Shown in pieces: positions 1 to 12,300 of a DNA stretch of 64,000 nucleotides. A program made the translations under genes and the position numbers. The first letter of the stretch is position 1; the number at the start of each line of letters is the position of its first letter. The DNA comes from Serpula lacrymans var. lacrymans S7.9. Lineage: Eukaryota; Basidiomycota; Agaricomycetes; Boletales; Serpulaceae. The stretch spans positions 242,720 through 306,719 of the forward strand of contig NW_006763293.1 in assembly GCF_000218685.1 (NCBI RefSeq). The letters are read 5' to 3'. Below the pieces are notes generated by a model that searched no databases, was not told where the DNA came from, and was given only the letters and a program-made list of their open reading frames with translations.

Positions 1-2
1 TT

Positions 3-461
3 GGCGGGCGGTTGGTTCCCGATCGTACTCACGACACTAGCTCTGCCCAATCAGCTCCGTACCCACAGTCAGAGCCCTCTTCCAGTAGACCGGAAAGTGG
101 TGACAGAACACCCAGTCTTCGTGCCCAATCGCGAGCAGACTACGAAGATGATGGGGCGAGCGAAGGTGGCGTGGAAACAGAAGGAGAGATCGAGACCGAG
201 ACGGAAGGAGGAGACACCACCGACGACGAGCCTACGATACGTGCCCCTTGCTCAGTCGCTAGCGATTCAGGTGATGATTCAGTAGATCCAGACAGAGCGG
301 GGCCTAGATTGTTAGATGGAGATGGTAGAGAATGCGATGAAGATGTGGGTGGCGCTGATAGAGATGCAAGGCGAGAAAGAGGGGACCTGACGCCTGAGCT
401 GAAAGCACGGAGGACGAGGGAACTGAGCGAGGATTCGGATATTGGCATGGCCAGCCCATAG
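3..461 (+). CDS. 3' end of an acidic, Ser/Glu/Asp-rich protein of unknown function (partial)
   Basis: An open frame runs in from the left edge and stops at 461, so the N-terminus is outside the window. The visible 152 or so residues are low complexity and highly charged: alternating Glu/Thr/Asp stretches (TEGEIETETEGG), then Arg/Asp-rich segments and a short tail ending in GMASP. I see no domain or catalytic motif, and composition suggests a disordered tail. No in-frame ATG is visible, which fits a terminal exon. I do not recognise the family and infer no function. The next gene is convergent, on the minus strand. Confidence 0.55.
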   Translation, partial: GGRLVPDRTHDTSSAQSAPYPQSEPSSSRPESGDRTPSLRAQSRADYEDDGASEGGVETEGEIETETEGGDTTDDEPTIRAPCSVASDSGDDSVDPDRAGPRLLDGDGRECDEDVGGADRDARRERGDLTPELKARRTRELSEDSDIGMASP

Positions 462-1255
462 AAATAGAGAAAATCCGCCCTACTCTAGTCTACCATCGCC
501 ACTGGCCGCGTTTTCTAATATCCTCGCAACATCTAGTTTACCCGCCTAACCACCCAGCGCAACCTGTCCTCGTCCACCTCATCCGTATGCAACGCATATA
601 TCAAACAAGTCGTGTCTTCAGTTTTTCATTCTTCCCGGTTCAAGTGATACATTCCATTTCTTACAATTATGGTCACAAGTTACAAGCGATACAGCAGTTT
701 TATACAATCGATGCCATTTGTTCATTCCTCTTTTCCTTTTTTTTGCCTTCCCACTCGTCTCCCGCTACAACTGATCCCAAGCAATTACATATATCATACT
801 CTAGCACGCCGTGATTGGTAGTCAATAAGGTGCTTAGATTAATATACATAGGTGCTTAACATATATTGTACACGTCCTTTTTGTCTTTTTCTGGATTTTC
901 ACGTATGTTTTGTGCTGCTTAGAAAAAAAACATATTTATATACTTTTTGAACGTTGGCCAAGCTACGTGAGTGGAAAGGCATCGAGGACAATATGTAAGT
1001 TGACAAAACCGGATATTGCGTTAATTGCCCTTTCATTGTGAGCTATGAGTTCTCTCATGGGCGTGACTGTTACGACAATAGAAGGGAGAGGAGTTCATTG
1101 AGAGATGCAGATCGGTGAACAATACCCCTGGGACGTCCCAGCGAAAGAGAGCACTGCTTTGTCTTGGAGACAATAAATACATTACATTGTCTATAGCAGG
1201 AAGAACAATAAGGTCGCCTTTGTTACGCGACGCAACATTCCCCACACCACCCCCG
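462..1255. other. Intergenic: 3' flanks of two convergent genes
   Basis: About 790 bp between the stop of the acidic protein and the stop of glucosidase II beta. It is AT-rich in places and holds probable 3' UTRs of both genes. Short open frames here resemble nothing known and lack splice-supported structure. I see no RNA gene or repeat. Confidence 0.5.
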
Positions 1256-3540
1256 TTACAGCTCTTCCCTCCCCCCAGGCTGGCCGTCCTCGTGGGGAGG
1301 CAGACACAGAGCAGGCGTCGTCCCCGTGATCTGGTATTCGCATTTTTCGAGCTCGGCAACCGTGAGCAGAGCGTTTTCGAGACCGCAGGTAAGCACGAGC
1401 TGTGTGGGTGGAGCGGTGAGTGAACAGAAAGGCCGTGGGTGTGAGAGGGGGTTATTGGAGAGGATGGATAGGGCAAGGTAAGGGCTCAAGGCACGGCAGG
1501 AGAAAGGAGGGTGACGAAAGGATGGGGGGGGGGGGGGCTTACCTCGACGCTGCGTTGCGGTCCGTTCCAGCATTTTGCACCCTGTGTGTAGCGCTGTCTG
1601 GTATAATATTCCAGTTCACCGGGTTGTGCGGCCCCGGAATTCCAAGCCGTAAATTTGCTGTATGCAAAAAATTCGTATGACATACAAGGATCAGACAACA
1701 GTGCCGAGGAAACATAAAGAACACACACCCAAGACTGAAGGTCGAACCGCCCTTATTAGGCTTTTGCCGTGCTTCGTCGAATAGACACACTTCATAAGTG
1801 TAACTAATCAAGCATGAGTAAGATCGTAGCGAACTTTGAAAGATCAAGGGATAAAATGACTTACTCGCCGGTATCTTTCGACAGGCATAGACCGTCCAGC
1901 TTCTTCCACTCGCCCTGAGGCCCAAACCCATCGGGGTCGAAAAGATCGCTGAGATCAAGGCGGGCATTCTTCTCTTCTTCACGAGTGAGGCGTAAGCTAT
2001 GCTCGGCATCGTCGAGATTCTTGCGTGCTTGATTAGATTCTGCGAGTAGGTAAGCGTGGTGAAAAGGCCAGTACTACTGCGAGTCACGACGAACCTGCGG
2101 ACGCGTCTGCTGTTCCGTGTACTATGCCAAGATATTGCAGGAACCCGGTTACGGTATCCCGGATGCCCTCGTATTGCGGAACGAGCGCCTCTGGTAGATA
2201 CGAGGGCACGTCGAACACTGAATGAACACCAACGTCAATGGTACACCCGGTAGTCGACGGTGGAAAAATCAAAAAAGTGACTTACAAACTGACTGGACAC
2301 CAGGCGCATTAATATGTTTTTCATACTCCAAGAGTAGTGAAATGTGGTCCGTGCTGAGGAGGCCTTTCATTTCCTTCTCAATCTGCTCCGCATTCCACAT
2401 GCCCTCCTCAAGTTGTTCATCCTCCTTGGTCTGCGAACCATCATTGGCGCCCTCCTCGCCTCCATCTTTCGCGACATCGTTAATGTGAGGCAATCCCGCG
2501 AGTGTTTCCCATCCACGCACAGCCTCCAGCACAGCCATGTCTTGGTAGTTCGGGTTGTAGCCTGTACGGAGCGAATCGAGTATCTCCCCTAGTGCTTTCT
2601 CGCGTTCAAGGTGTCTCTTGTGTTCGGCTTGGAGTGACTTAAGCGCAGTGTGGTGCGTCGTTAGTGATTGATACAGCTCTGTGGAGAAGCCTTAGGTTAG
2701 AAGCAATATGAAATCAGATCAATGCCTACGAGATTCCTTTTTGTGCTCAAGCTCAACGGCAGATATAGATTCGGCACGCTCTGCGATATCTAAGTGCAAA
2801 GTGAGAACCGGCGACACGTACATTGCGAGATAGTTACCTCTCAATCGCGCGACCTCTTTCTCTCTTGCGGTGATTTCTTGTTCCTTCAGTGCAATGAGAG
2901 CTTCCATCCGTTTTTTCTCCTTGTGTGCAAATGCGATATATGTTGAGCGTATTTTCGAACCCTTCATGTTCCAAATCAGTACGTCAGCATACACCGAGAT
3001 GACTGGACCGTACCGTTTTGTGCAATTTCCTCTCAGCATCTTGCTGCTGTCTGTATGCATCACCCGTCTCGCGACAATGGTTCTCACACACACCAAGCAA
3101 CTCGTCTGACCCGTCGCAACACTCGGGTTCTATATGCTACATAAGTTCTGAGAATCGCAAGCTATATTTCAAGAGTACATACCACAGATACCATCATTTA
3201 CACGGGAGCTTCGAATGGTTGCGCCGATATGACCTTCGTTCCGGCAGTAGAACACGCTGTTTGGGCATGCGCTGGTCCCTGTATCTGTTCAGAATAATGC
3301 TCACTGTTACTTATAACACAATACCGAACCTGGTTCGTCACTGCCGTCCGGACAGTCGCAATAATCATCATTCACAGCACTCCAAGCTATCTCCTTCGAC
3401 CCGTCCAGACATTGCCATGTTGGAGATGAGCCCGAGGTCACTGGAGCATATTTCGATACAAGGGCGGGGCTAACACCGTGTGTTTTGTCGAGAGCAGCAA
3501 GGACAGGAAGGGGAATCACAAACAGCAGCCAGAGCACCAT
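1256..3540 (-). CDS. GTB1: Glucosidase II beta subunit (PRKCSH/GTB1-like)
   Basis: Regulatory subunit of ER glucosidase II, which trims the inner glucoses of N-glycans on new glycoproteins. Model: complement(join(1256..1399,1543..1657,1729..1803,1865..2039,2095..2217,2286..2678,2730..2789,2838..2961,3014..3129,3183..3278,3330..3540)), 11 exons, 543 aa, in phase throughout. Seen: a hydrophobic signal peptide (residues 1-15), two LDL-receptor class A-like repeats with DCPDGSDEP and ECCDGSDE, a long Lys/Glu-rich coiled coil (about residues 140-230), an acidic EF-hand-like middle, and a C-terminal MRH (mannose-6-phosphate receptor homology) domain starting at [11 protein letters not shown] with GAKCWNGP and [13 protein letters not shown]. 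The protein ends in REEL, which resembles an HDEL-type retrieval signal but is not canonical. The domain order matches the family from end to end. Confidence 0.95.
1525..1538. repeat. Homopolymer G tract in the last intron of GTB1
   Basis: About fourteen consecutive G on the plus strand, a C run on the gene strand, starting immediately after the donor of the last GTB1 intron (GTAAGC followed by the C run). It is a sequencing-difficult and length-variable tract placed where U1 snRNA binds. Confidence 0.7.
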
Positions 3541-3718
3541 TACAGACCTTTTACTTAGAGAACGACGTGTCCTTGCTCATACGCGCCTGGTCGTCTGCCA
3601 CAATTACGTAATTCTAAATGGATCGGAGACTAGAATCCCGGACTCCGCCGTGTCAACGGTGCCATGAGATTTGCCATCCACAGAGCTTGACCGACATCGA
3701 CGAAAGGCCCTCAAGACA

Positions 3719-4241
3719 ATGGTGAGTATGTTTCTCTGTCAGATGAAGGATACGTGGCTTGGTCTTTGAACAAGTGCAGGAGCATTTTTCGTTGGCTTAT
3801 GTTGCTTGATATGGATTCGGCTTAGGACATGTGGATGAATATGAGGCTGATGTGTCTTTTCCGATCATTTTTAGGCCAAAGCTAAAGCACCTCCCCCGTC
3901 ATCGGGCGGCAAAGCCGCCAAGAAGAAGAAGTGGTCGAAGGGAAAGGTCAAGGACAAGGCCCAACATGCCGTCGCTATTGACAAGCCCACTTTTGACCGT
4001 GTAATGAAGGAAGTCCCCACCTTCCGATTCATCAGCCAGAGCATCCTCATCGAGCGGTTGAAAGTCAACGGCTCTCTGGCACGGGTAGCCATCAGACATT
4101 TGGAGAAGGAGGGTCTCATCAAGCGAATTGTGCACCACTCTGGACAGCTGGTTTACAGTGCGTTTTACGGTTTAACTGCGAAGATGAACATCGCTAATTA
4201 TATCTTGTTCTCTAGCCCGGCTAACAACTGCCTCTGATTAG
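3719..4241 (+). CDS. RPS25: 40S ribosomal protein eS25
   Basis: Small-subunit ribosomal protein of the 40S head, known to be needed for IRES-driven initiation. Model: join(3719..3721,3875..4157,4216..4241), 103 aa. The first coding exon is only the ATG; a 153-nt intron follows (GTGAGT to TTTTAG). The mature sequence begins [20 protein letters not shown], then carries the conserved core [12 protein letters not shown] and the winged-helix segment [20 protein letters not shown]. It ends QLVYTRLTTASD. The length matches fungal eS25. Splitting the gene right after the start codon is common in ribosomal protein genes. Confidence 0.96.
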
Positions 4242-4671
4242 AGGTCTTGTTGTATACTTATCTCACGCCTGTCCATAAGCTTCATGTATTGCATCCCACA
4301 CCAAAATTATGCTTCTGGCCGGCATTAAATTCCTATGTTCTCTATCAAATAACTATGTCACTCTCTTTGGGCATATTCATAAGAGGTTGGCGTTGGCTAT
4401 TATCAGCCCTACTCGACTTTTCTTTGAGTATGCTCTGAGTAAATCGACCATCATGAGATTTCAATACATAACTTTGAGAGTACTACCCCTTGTCGCTAAG
4501 CAAATTCTCCCAAGTCTGCTGATGATATGACGAGGAGATCATTTACAATGAGAATCCGTACGTAATCGGTCCGGTAATATTGGTACATTGTGGAGAATAG
4601 TGTACACAGTCTTCTCGTAGAGCTGCACTTGCTTTTCTCCCTTTACCTCCACCATCGTTGCAGATCCCATT
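4242..4671. other. Intergenic between eS25 and the FGGY kinase
   Basis: About 430 bp holding the 3' UTR of eS25 and the promoter/5' UTR of the downstream kinase. No gene, repeat or clear TATA box seen. Confidence 0.4.
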
Positions 4672-6889
4672 ATGAGCGGTGATAAATATTACATTGGTGT
4701 CGACATCGGCACAGGTTCAGCACGAGCTTCCCTCGTCCAGAGAGATGGCACCGTCGTTGCCTCCTCAACCCAAGATACCATCACTTGGCGCGATCAGGAG
4801 GATCACCGTATCTTTGAGCAATCGACCAACGATATCTGGTCCAAGATCTGTGTCGCCATTAAAGAAGTGCTTTCTGAATCCAAAGTCCCTGCATCAGCAG
4901 TCAAAGGAGTTGGGTTTGATGCCACCTGCTCTCTGGCCGTGTCCGACTTCCAGGGCAATCCCGTTGTCGTGACAAAAGGTCAAGATCTGGGCGACGTTGG
5001 CGATCGAAACATCATCCTCTGGGCTGATCACCGCGCCGAGAAGGAGGCAGAGCTTATCAACTCGACCGGTTCGATCGTCTTAAATTATGTTGGGGGTACG
5101 ATGAGCGTATGTTCGTTCCCTAATGGCTATCAGGATAAATCTTGATGCGCAAATATATCAGCTCGAAATGGAGGTCCCGAAGATCCTCTGGCTCAAGAAA
5201 AATATGAAACCCGAACACTTTTCTCGCTGCCAATTTTTCGATCTGCCTGATTTCTTTACATACAAAGCGACCGGGGACAACACCCGCTCGTTCTGCTCCA
5301 CGACATGCAAATGCTCCTTCGTACCAGACAAGGGATGGCAGGAAGATTTCTTCACCAAGATCGGACTGGCTGAGCTAGTCGACGGAGGGAACTACTCCCA
5401 GATGGGTGCTGCCAAGGGGAAAGTCCAAACGGCGGGATCACCTGTCGGACACGGCTTGTCGAAGAAGGCCGCTGAAGAGCTTGGTCTTGTTGAAGGTACC
5501 GCGGTAGGCAGTGGTTTGATTGATGCGTAAAGTTTTCCTTTGCATTGCAGGAATATCTGTTCGCTGATGTAGAGATCAGATATGCGGGTTGGATGGGCAC
5601 AGTAGCAGCTAGGTACAAGGAAAACGGACAGCTCTCTAGCGTGCTGCCTTCGTTAGATGAATCTCGTCACCGTTTGGCCGCCGTAGCTGGTACGAGCACT
5701 TGTCATCTAGTACAGGTCAGTCAGTCCTGGACCTTCATGCTGAACACCCACAATGACATTTGGGTTTAGAGTCCAGAAGGCGTGTTTGTAAACGGTGTGT
5801 GGGGACCTTATAGGGTAAGTGACAATTGAACGTTCGAGGTTCCTACTCAGCGCAGCAATTCAGGATGCAACGTTCCCTGGATGGTGGATGAATGAAGGTG
5901 GACAGTCATCCACTGGACAGGTAAGATAATTTTGTAACAGTACCTACTCATTTGGTGCTAATTTTGTAATCTCAAGCTCATCGATTTCATTATCACCACC
6001 CACGTTGCTTATCCCGAGCTCAAGGAACGCGCAGAGAAAGAGAACACCAACATTCATCAGGGTATGTTTTTCATTTGCGGATGTGACTTGTTCTGAAGTT
6101 ACATCAAGTGCTTCTTGACACCCTGGAGAGGTTGAAAGTAGAAAACCACGCAGAAACTCTAACAGAGTTGACAAAGGACATTCACTTCTACCCGGATTTC
6201 CATGGTCGTATCTCCATCTTCACAGGTCTTTCCCTGCTGACCACACACGATAACAGGTAATCGGTCGCCAATCGCCGATTCGCGCATGAGAGGTTCCATC
6301 GTGGGCTTGGAGCTCGTACGTTACATCGCTCACTCCTCTTCCTGTTCTGTCACTGATCACTTCATTTTCCAGGACAGCGGCCTTTCCGATCTCGCGCGTA
6401 AATACTACCTGACGCTAGAAGCCATCGCACTGCAGACCCGCCATATCGTCGACGAGATGAACGCCAAGGGTCACACGATCCGCTCGATCTACATGTCTGG
6501 CGGACAAGCGAAGAACATCCCGATGATGCAGCTGTTCGCTGATACGTGCGGCATGCCCGTCGTCCTTCCGTTCTCGCACTCTGCTGCTGTCGTTCTCGGC
6601 GCTGCGATGCTTGGCCGAATTGCGGCGGATGCGGAGAAAGTGTCGAGGGATAAGCAGGGTGAGGAGATGTGGAAGATCATGGTCTGTTCTTTTTCATTAT
6701 TTTTCATAAATGCCCCCTAAATACTGAAATTCATTTCACTAGGTTGAGATGACCCCTGCTGGTACATTGATTGCACCTGCGGCCTCTCCCAAAGTCAAGA
6801 AACTCCTCGACGCCAAGTATAAGATATTCAGGGAAACCATCGACATCCAGAAGCGGTGGAGAAAGCAGATGGAAGATGCTGCGAAATAG
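4672..6889 (+). CDS. FGGY: FGGY-family carbohydrate kinase, probable D-ribulokinase
   Basis: ATP-dependent sugar kinase of the FGGY superfamily, subgroup of human FGGY and yeast Ydr109c, which phosphorylate D-ribulose. Model: join(4672..5106,5162..5526,5580..5715,5770..5814,5864..5920,5977..6061,6109..6204,6257..6315,6373..6681,6743..6889), ten exons, 577 aa. Seen: N-terminal phosphate-1 loop GVDIGTGSARA at about residues 9-19, the subfamily-typical WADHRAEKEAE, GSGLIDAYAGWMG in the middle, AGTSTCHL, WWMNEGGQSSTG, HGNRSPIAD, and the C-terminal adenosine motif YMSGGQAKN followed by GAAMLGR. The whole family length is present, so the gene looks intact. The substrate is inferred from subfamily resemblance, not shown by sequence. 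Confidence 0.93.
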
Positions 6890-7157
6890 TCAATAACGCA
6901 TCAGGGCACTATAGAATTTACCAATAGAACTGTACATTATGATGCTTAGACGGAAAGATCACAAACAACAATTTTTTCTTGGTTTCATTGCATGAGCACA
7001 GGCTAGTAAGTCGTAGCGGCATCCTCACACTTCACACCAAAATGGGGTGCATGTCATAGGCAGTGCATGGTCGTGAAGCATATGCAAAACGCATACAGAT
7101 TTTGAGGGTACGAGGACGTAAAGCATAGCGATATGTAAAGTAAATAGCTCATCCCAC

Positions 7158-8161
7158 TTAAACTTCCTTGACCTTGACGGTACCGCGCAACAGACCGGTC
7201 TGATTGCAACCATAAAATCAGATACCGCGGCAATGGTAGCATGAAGAAGACAACGTACCCGGCGAGCGGCAATGAGACCGACTTTCTGTCCAGGAACGGC
7301 GGAACGGGCAATTGTCGAGGCTTTACCAATGTGTTGATGGTTACCACCACCGTGAGGATGGTCGACGGGGTTCATAGCAACACCACGAGTACGGGGCCAG
7401 CTGGGTAAAGGGCGAGGCAATTCAGCAAACATTCACCGTAAGACAGAGACGATGACACATACTTGTAACGCTTGGCCTTGTATTTGTGGTAGGCACGACC
7501 AGCCTTGAGTAGAGGCTTGTCGATACGTCCACCACCAGCAACAATACCAATAGTAGCACGTGCACCACCCGATACGGTTTTCTTTGCACCAGAGGGTAAT
7601 CGAATACGGGTCTTGTTGTCTTCGGGGGAGTGGCCGATAACAGTGGCGTAGTTACCAGACGTGCGTGCAAGAGCACCACGGTCACCAAGTTTCTCCTCCA
7701 CGTTGCAGACGATGGTACCTTCGGGGCATTGACTCACGGGAAGAACGTTTCCGACGGCAAGGGTGGCTTTCTTGCCACAGTAAACGAAGGCACCGGTGTG
7801 GAGACCCTCAGTGGCAATGAACGTCTCTTTACGAAGTTTGTAGCGGTAGGGATCACGGAAAACGACACGAGCGAGAGGTGCACCACTGAAGATGAAAATA
7901 AGAATTGAAGTCTACTTTTATCTGAGATAAAGGACCCACCGGCCAGAGTCATGGATGATATCTTTTACAATGCCACGAACGTAACCGTTACGCTCAGCAT
8001 AGTCGAGAGGGCGAAGTTTGGCAGGCGACTTGTTAAGATGAGTGTGCGCCTTGAACTATATGCGCATAAGAAAGTAAGTTGGCAAATCTTGATTAATTTG
8101 GGCCTTGAGCAAGACGTACGATTGCGTGCGAACGCCTTTGTGCCCTAATGACCCGACCCAT
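7158..8161 (-). CDS. RPL2: 60S ribosomal protein uL2 (yeast L2, human L8)
   Basis: Large-subunit protein close to the peptidyl-transferase centre. Model: complement(join(7158..7199,7259..7400,7463..7885,7940..8055,8120..8161)), five exons, 254 aa, exactly the yeast length. Seen: start [63 protein letters not shown] and the hallmark loop [18 protein letters not shown] that contacts 23S/25S rRNA. It ends [13 protein letters not shown]. The catalytically important histidine of the HPHGGG loop is present. Convergent with the kinase and divergent from the SS18-like gene. Confidence 0.97.
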
Positions 8162-9327
8162 CGTTTATCTGGAAGGATGTGTGAGTAAAGAGTGCGCAGA
8201 ACAAAAGCCTAGGAAGAAGGAATATATAAAGCCAAGTCTGCTGCATCCATGGGTAGATATGAACATCCAGCCCTCGAAAGTACGGATTTGCGAGCCGTTT
8301 TCAGAAAACAGCATGGCAGATGGCAAGGAAATGGACCTGGGGCTGTTTTGAGTAACGAAATGCAGGGTATACTCACATTTTTGCGTCTTGAGGAAGTATT
8401 ACTCGAGTTGGCGTGGGCGGGTATACTTGGTTTGCAAGTTTGGCAGGCGGCGCCACAATTTTCGGGAATTGCCGAGGGTAGGGTGACTTTCCATTTTCGA
8501 CGATTGAGAATTAACATTAAGTTACGGTAAGCAAGTTCGAAGACACAGTAGTTAGTGTAATGCTGTAAGGGTAATATAAGATAGCAAGAGAAGAAGGATG
8601 TGAGACGAGAATGCGAGACATGGATTACAATAGTGTGTGATAATAGCGGGTATGTATGGAAGATAAGTAAGAGAGATCAGGGGAGATGTAAGCGAGGTAC
8701 GACGCCAAAGATGCAGCTGTGCGCGTGACGATGGGAGGTGATAAATAAAATAGATGTGAACTGGAATACCCCTCGTGTTGTCGAGGTTGCGACAAAGTGG
8801 AGTCCCAAAAAAGAATGATGCTGGAGAAAGTCGCTCAATTAACGCAAACGGATATGGCAAGAGGGAATTGGAATCTGATCTTGCTTCGATTGCGCATTTA
8901 TGCAGACTTGGTAGAGATGGATCTCCCACCTGTGGACGGTATATAAAGGTGACGTCTGGTTGGCAGCGAGCATTCCTCCTTTTCCCCTCCTCCCATGTCG
9001 TGCCCCGCCAGCGCAGAGCGAGGATGGGGTGGATTGAGACTCCGCCGCCAGGAACTAAAGTCACACGGTCCCCCTGGCTGCATCGACCGTTCCCATCCCG
9101 TCCCAGAAAACGTTTTTGATATCCACAAGACCCGGTTTAAGTTGGGACAGCCAAAGCTTACACGCAACGTATTAGCACTCCCGGTTATTCCCCCTGTCTT
9201 CCACTGCATACACCCAGCCCTTGCACGCTCTTCCTCCTTTTTTCGGCTGCTTTTTCCCGGCACTAGATCTGGAGCCTAGCTGGCAACGTCCGTCTCCGTA
9301 TCCTTCACTCCTTGCGGTTTTGGGGAT
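8162..9327. other. Divergent intergenic region (promoters of uL2 and the SS18-like gene)
   Basis: About 1.17 kb shared by two divergent genes. Open frames here (for example minus strand 8552-9064) are Ser/Pro/Leu-rich shadows without recognisable domains. A TATA-like motif lies at 8940-8949. The uL2 5' UTR may contain an intron, but I cannot place one. Confidence 0.4.
8940..8949 (+). promoter_or_regulatory. Candidate TATA box upstream of the SS18-like gene
   Basis: The sequence TATATAAAGG fits the TATA consensus and lies 379 bp upstream of the ATG at 9328. The distance implies a long 5' UTR if it is used. Position is the only support. Confidence 0.3.
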
Positions 9328-12300
9328 ATGATCCATCTCGATCGGAATCACCACCCGCTCTCCCCTCATACAAAGTCAAATCTAATCTTGCCGACCACTC
9401 ACAATGATCAGCATGATATACTTTCCTGGCCCTCCCTCCCCCATGACGACAAGTCTTTCCACCAGGACCACCAGGACCAGTTCTTCCCAGACCACCCCCT
9501 GAACGACCACTCCCTCCTCGACCACTCCCTCCACCCATCCGTTCTCCCCTCCTCCTCACTCCCTTCACGCCCAGGCCCCATCACTCCCGTCAACTCAGAA
9601 GACCCCGTTCTCTCGCACGCCTCCGCTCCCTCATCCCCTTCCAGCCCTGTCGACGCTCACGCGCAGTCCCTCAACGAGGACAAAAGCTCTTCTTTGTCCC
9701 CCGCTCCAGACGATGATTCTGGCTCACCCCAAGCTCACACCAGGGACTCTCCTCTGCCCTCGCCACATCCCCAGCATTCACAACCGCTCGAAGCCGAAAA
9801 AGAGCCTGAAGAAGACAAGTCTTCACGACAGCTAACACCACTCACCGAGTTATCGCCCGCCCCAGACGATATCGGAGATCTCGACGTGAAGGATGAGGAT
9901 AGTGATAAAAACAAGGAGGAATCTGGCGGAAATGATCTAGCGGTTGGCCCTGCACCTAGTCCTCCAGAAACGGAGAGAGCAGAGCAACATTCAGAGAATG
10001 CAAAGGTGGAAAATCTCAGTCCTAAAGGGCCGTCTCCTTCATCTCCTAACGGTATTTTACCAAATATACAACCCTCGACCTCTGAAGTCTCCCAGGAACA
10101 GATGTCAAAGCCGGATCCGAAGCCCGTTCCAGATAACAGCGACTCTAATCCCGCGGCGCCCTCGCAATCCTCGAATGTTGATCTCATGCCATCAGGTGAA
10201 CCGGCTCCTCCTTCCAGTCAATCTTCGATTCCAAGCTCTTCTTTACCCGATAATGTGGCGAGCCCCAGCAATCCAAAGGTTGTTAGAATCTTGGAACTGA
10301 ATTCTGAACTGTTAAAGTATTAAAGTTCCGCTGGGATGTGTTATCAGCCAGCTGATCCGTCTTTATATAGAGTCTGCATGGAATTTCAAGCACGAGGATT
10401 GCCAATGACAGACCCAAGATTTCAACAGTAAGTTGGTCCATCGTGATGTTCATAAGCCTCGTTCTATCTAACTCCACATCTTAACAGTTATGCCCACCGC
10501 CTACAGGCAAATCTCACGTGGCTAGCAGCAGCAGCCGACCATCGGCAAGGTGTAAGTAGCCATAGAATTGGCTCTATCACATTGCTGACATTTAATGTAG
10601 AACCATATCATGACTCTTCCTGCTATGGAGCCGCCACCGCCCATGAGCATTCCGTCAGCAGAGCGGATACAACAATTATACTCGGACCTCCCTTCCCTTT
10701 TCGCGAAAGATATCGCCAGACGACAGCTCCCCGGTCAAGCGAGTCATGGGTCTCCAGTCCCTCCGGCCTCTCTCCCCAACGGTAATCTCAAGCGTGACCG
10801 ACCAGATGACAATGTGGTCGATCCTATGAACAAAAGGCGTGATACAGGCGAGAGCAAGTCAATGCCTATGCAACCACCCGCCGTTCCTTCTATATCAATT
10901 TCAAGTGCCACCGCGCGCAGTAGCCCACCCAATTCCATTTCTCTCGGAGTAAACAGCACTGGTAATCTTTCAGTGCCCGGAGGCGGAATCACCAGTAGCC
11001 CTCGGGGAATAAGCCCACCTATGGCACCACCGTCTATCCAACCAGCACTTCCCTTTGCAATGAATGAGGCACAGAATGCTGCCATGCAGCGTGATCGTTT
11101 ACGCCAGCTACAGATACAACAGGCGAGGGAAGCCCAGCAACGTCAGCAGCGACATATGCAGCAGATGCAGGCTGTGCGACAGATGTCCCCTTCAACGTCT
11201 TCAGCGCAACCACAGTCAATGCAGGGAAGCAGCACAGTGGCAGGTCCATCTAATGTGCCTATCCCCCCTAATACGAATGGCGCCAACGCACTAGCGGCGT
11301 TCGGACCTAATGCACCGCAGAATATTCAAATACTGCAGAATCCATCACATCCATTTTTGCAATATATGAATCAAGCGATACCAGGATTCTCGTCACTTCC
11401 AATGCAGCAGCAAATGCAGAAGATGCAAATGGTCCAGGTAAGCCATAGTATAAATGTATGATAAATGGTGTCCCAATATTTAACCGCTCTGTAGTCTGCC
11501 ATGCAGGTACGACAGCAGCAGCAGAGTCAAGCCTCTCAGCAACGTAATGTTAATCAGATTTCTGGGTTACCGCAAGGGTCTTCGATGGCATCACTACCAA
11601 ATGGCAATTTCGTTGGGGGGCATCATGCCGGCCAGGGTCAAAGTCCGGCCTCTCCTCTTGTACATCAGTCGCCCATCATTTCTCAGCCAGCGCATTCGCA
11701 TTCTCAGTCACCCCAAAATGGAATGTTCCCCCTTGGTAGTCAAAGTCAGACTAATCCTGGGATGGATCATCGTATGGCTCCTTCAAATTTCACGCCACAG
11801 ATGCAGAACAACATGAACATGAATGTGAATAATCTCACTCCTCAGCAGCGACAGCAGCTGCTTCTTTTGCAGCAGCAACAGCAACAGCAACAGCAACAAC
11901 AACAGCAGCAGCAGATTCGCAATGCTAGCACAAGTTCGAACCCGATGAACATGGTGAATCAGCAGCAAGCTTATGCTATGGCGCAGCGCATGACTCAAGG
12001 AGGGTCGCCTCATCACACTGGATCACCAATGTCTGCACCTGGAGCAGACAATTTCCCAGCGCTTCGATCAAACTCCACAATACCAGGTATTGCGCGGAGC
12101 ACACGTTCGCCATCTGACAGCATGCCTTCGCCCATTACGCCCAGAGCACCTTCGAGGCTTTCACAGCAGCCGATTCAGCCCGATGATTACCAGAGAGTCA
12201 TAATGCAGCACGCGCAGGCGTCTCTTATGTCGCAAAACCCCGCGTTCAATCAGCAAATGCAGTCAAACTCAAATTGGCAGCAGAGTAACCACCAACAGCA

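Noticed and set aside
8552..9064. 170-codon minus-strand frame in the uL2/SS18-like spacer
   Set aside because: Leu/Ser-rich translation of promoter sequence; no domain, no splice support.
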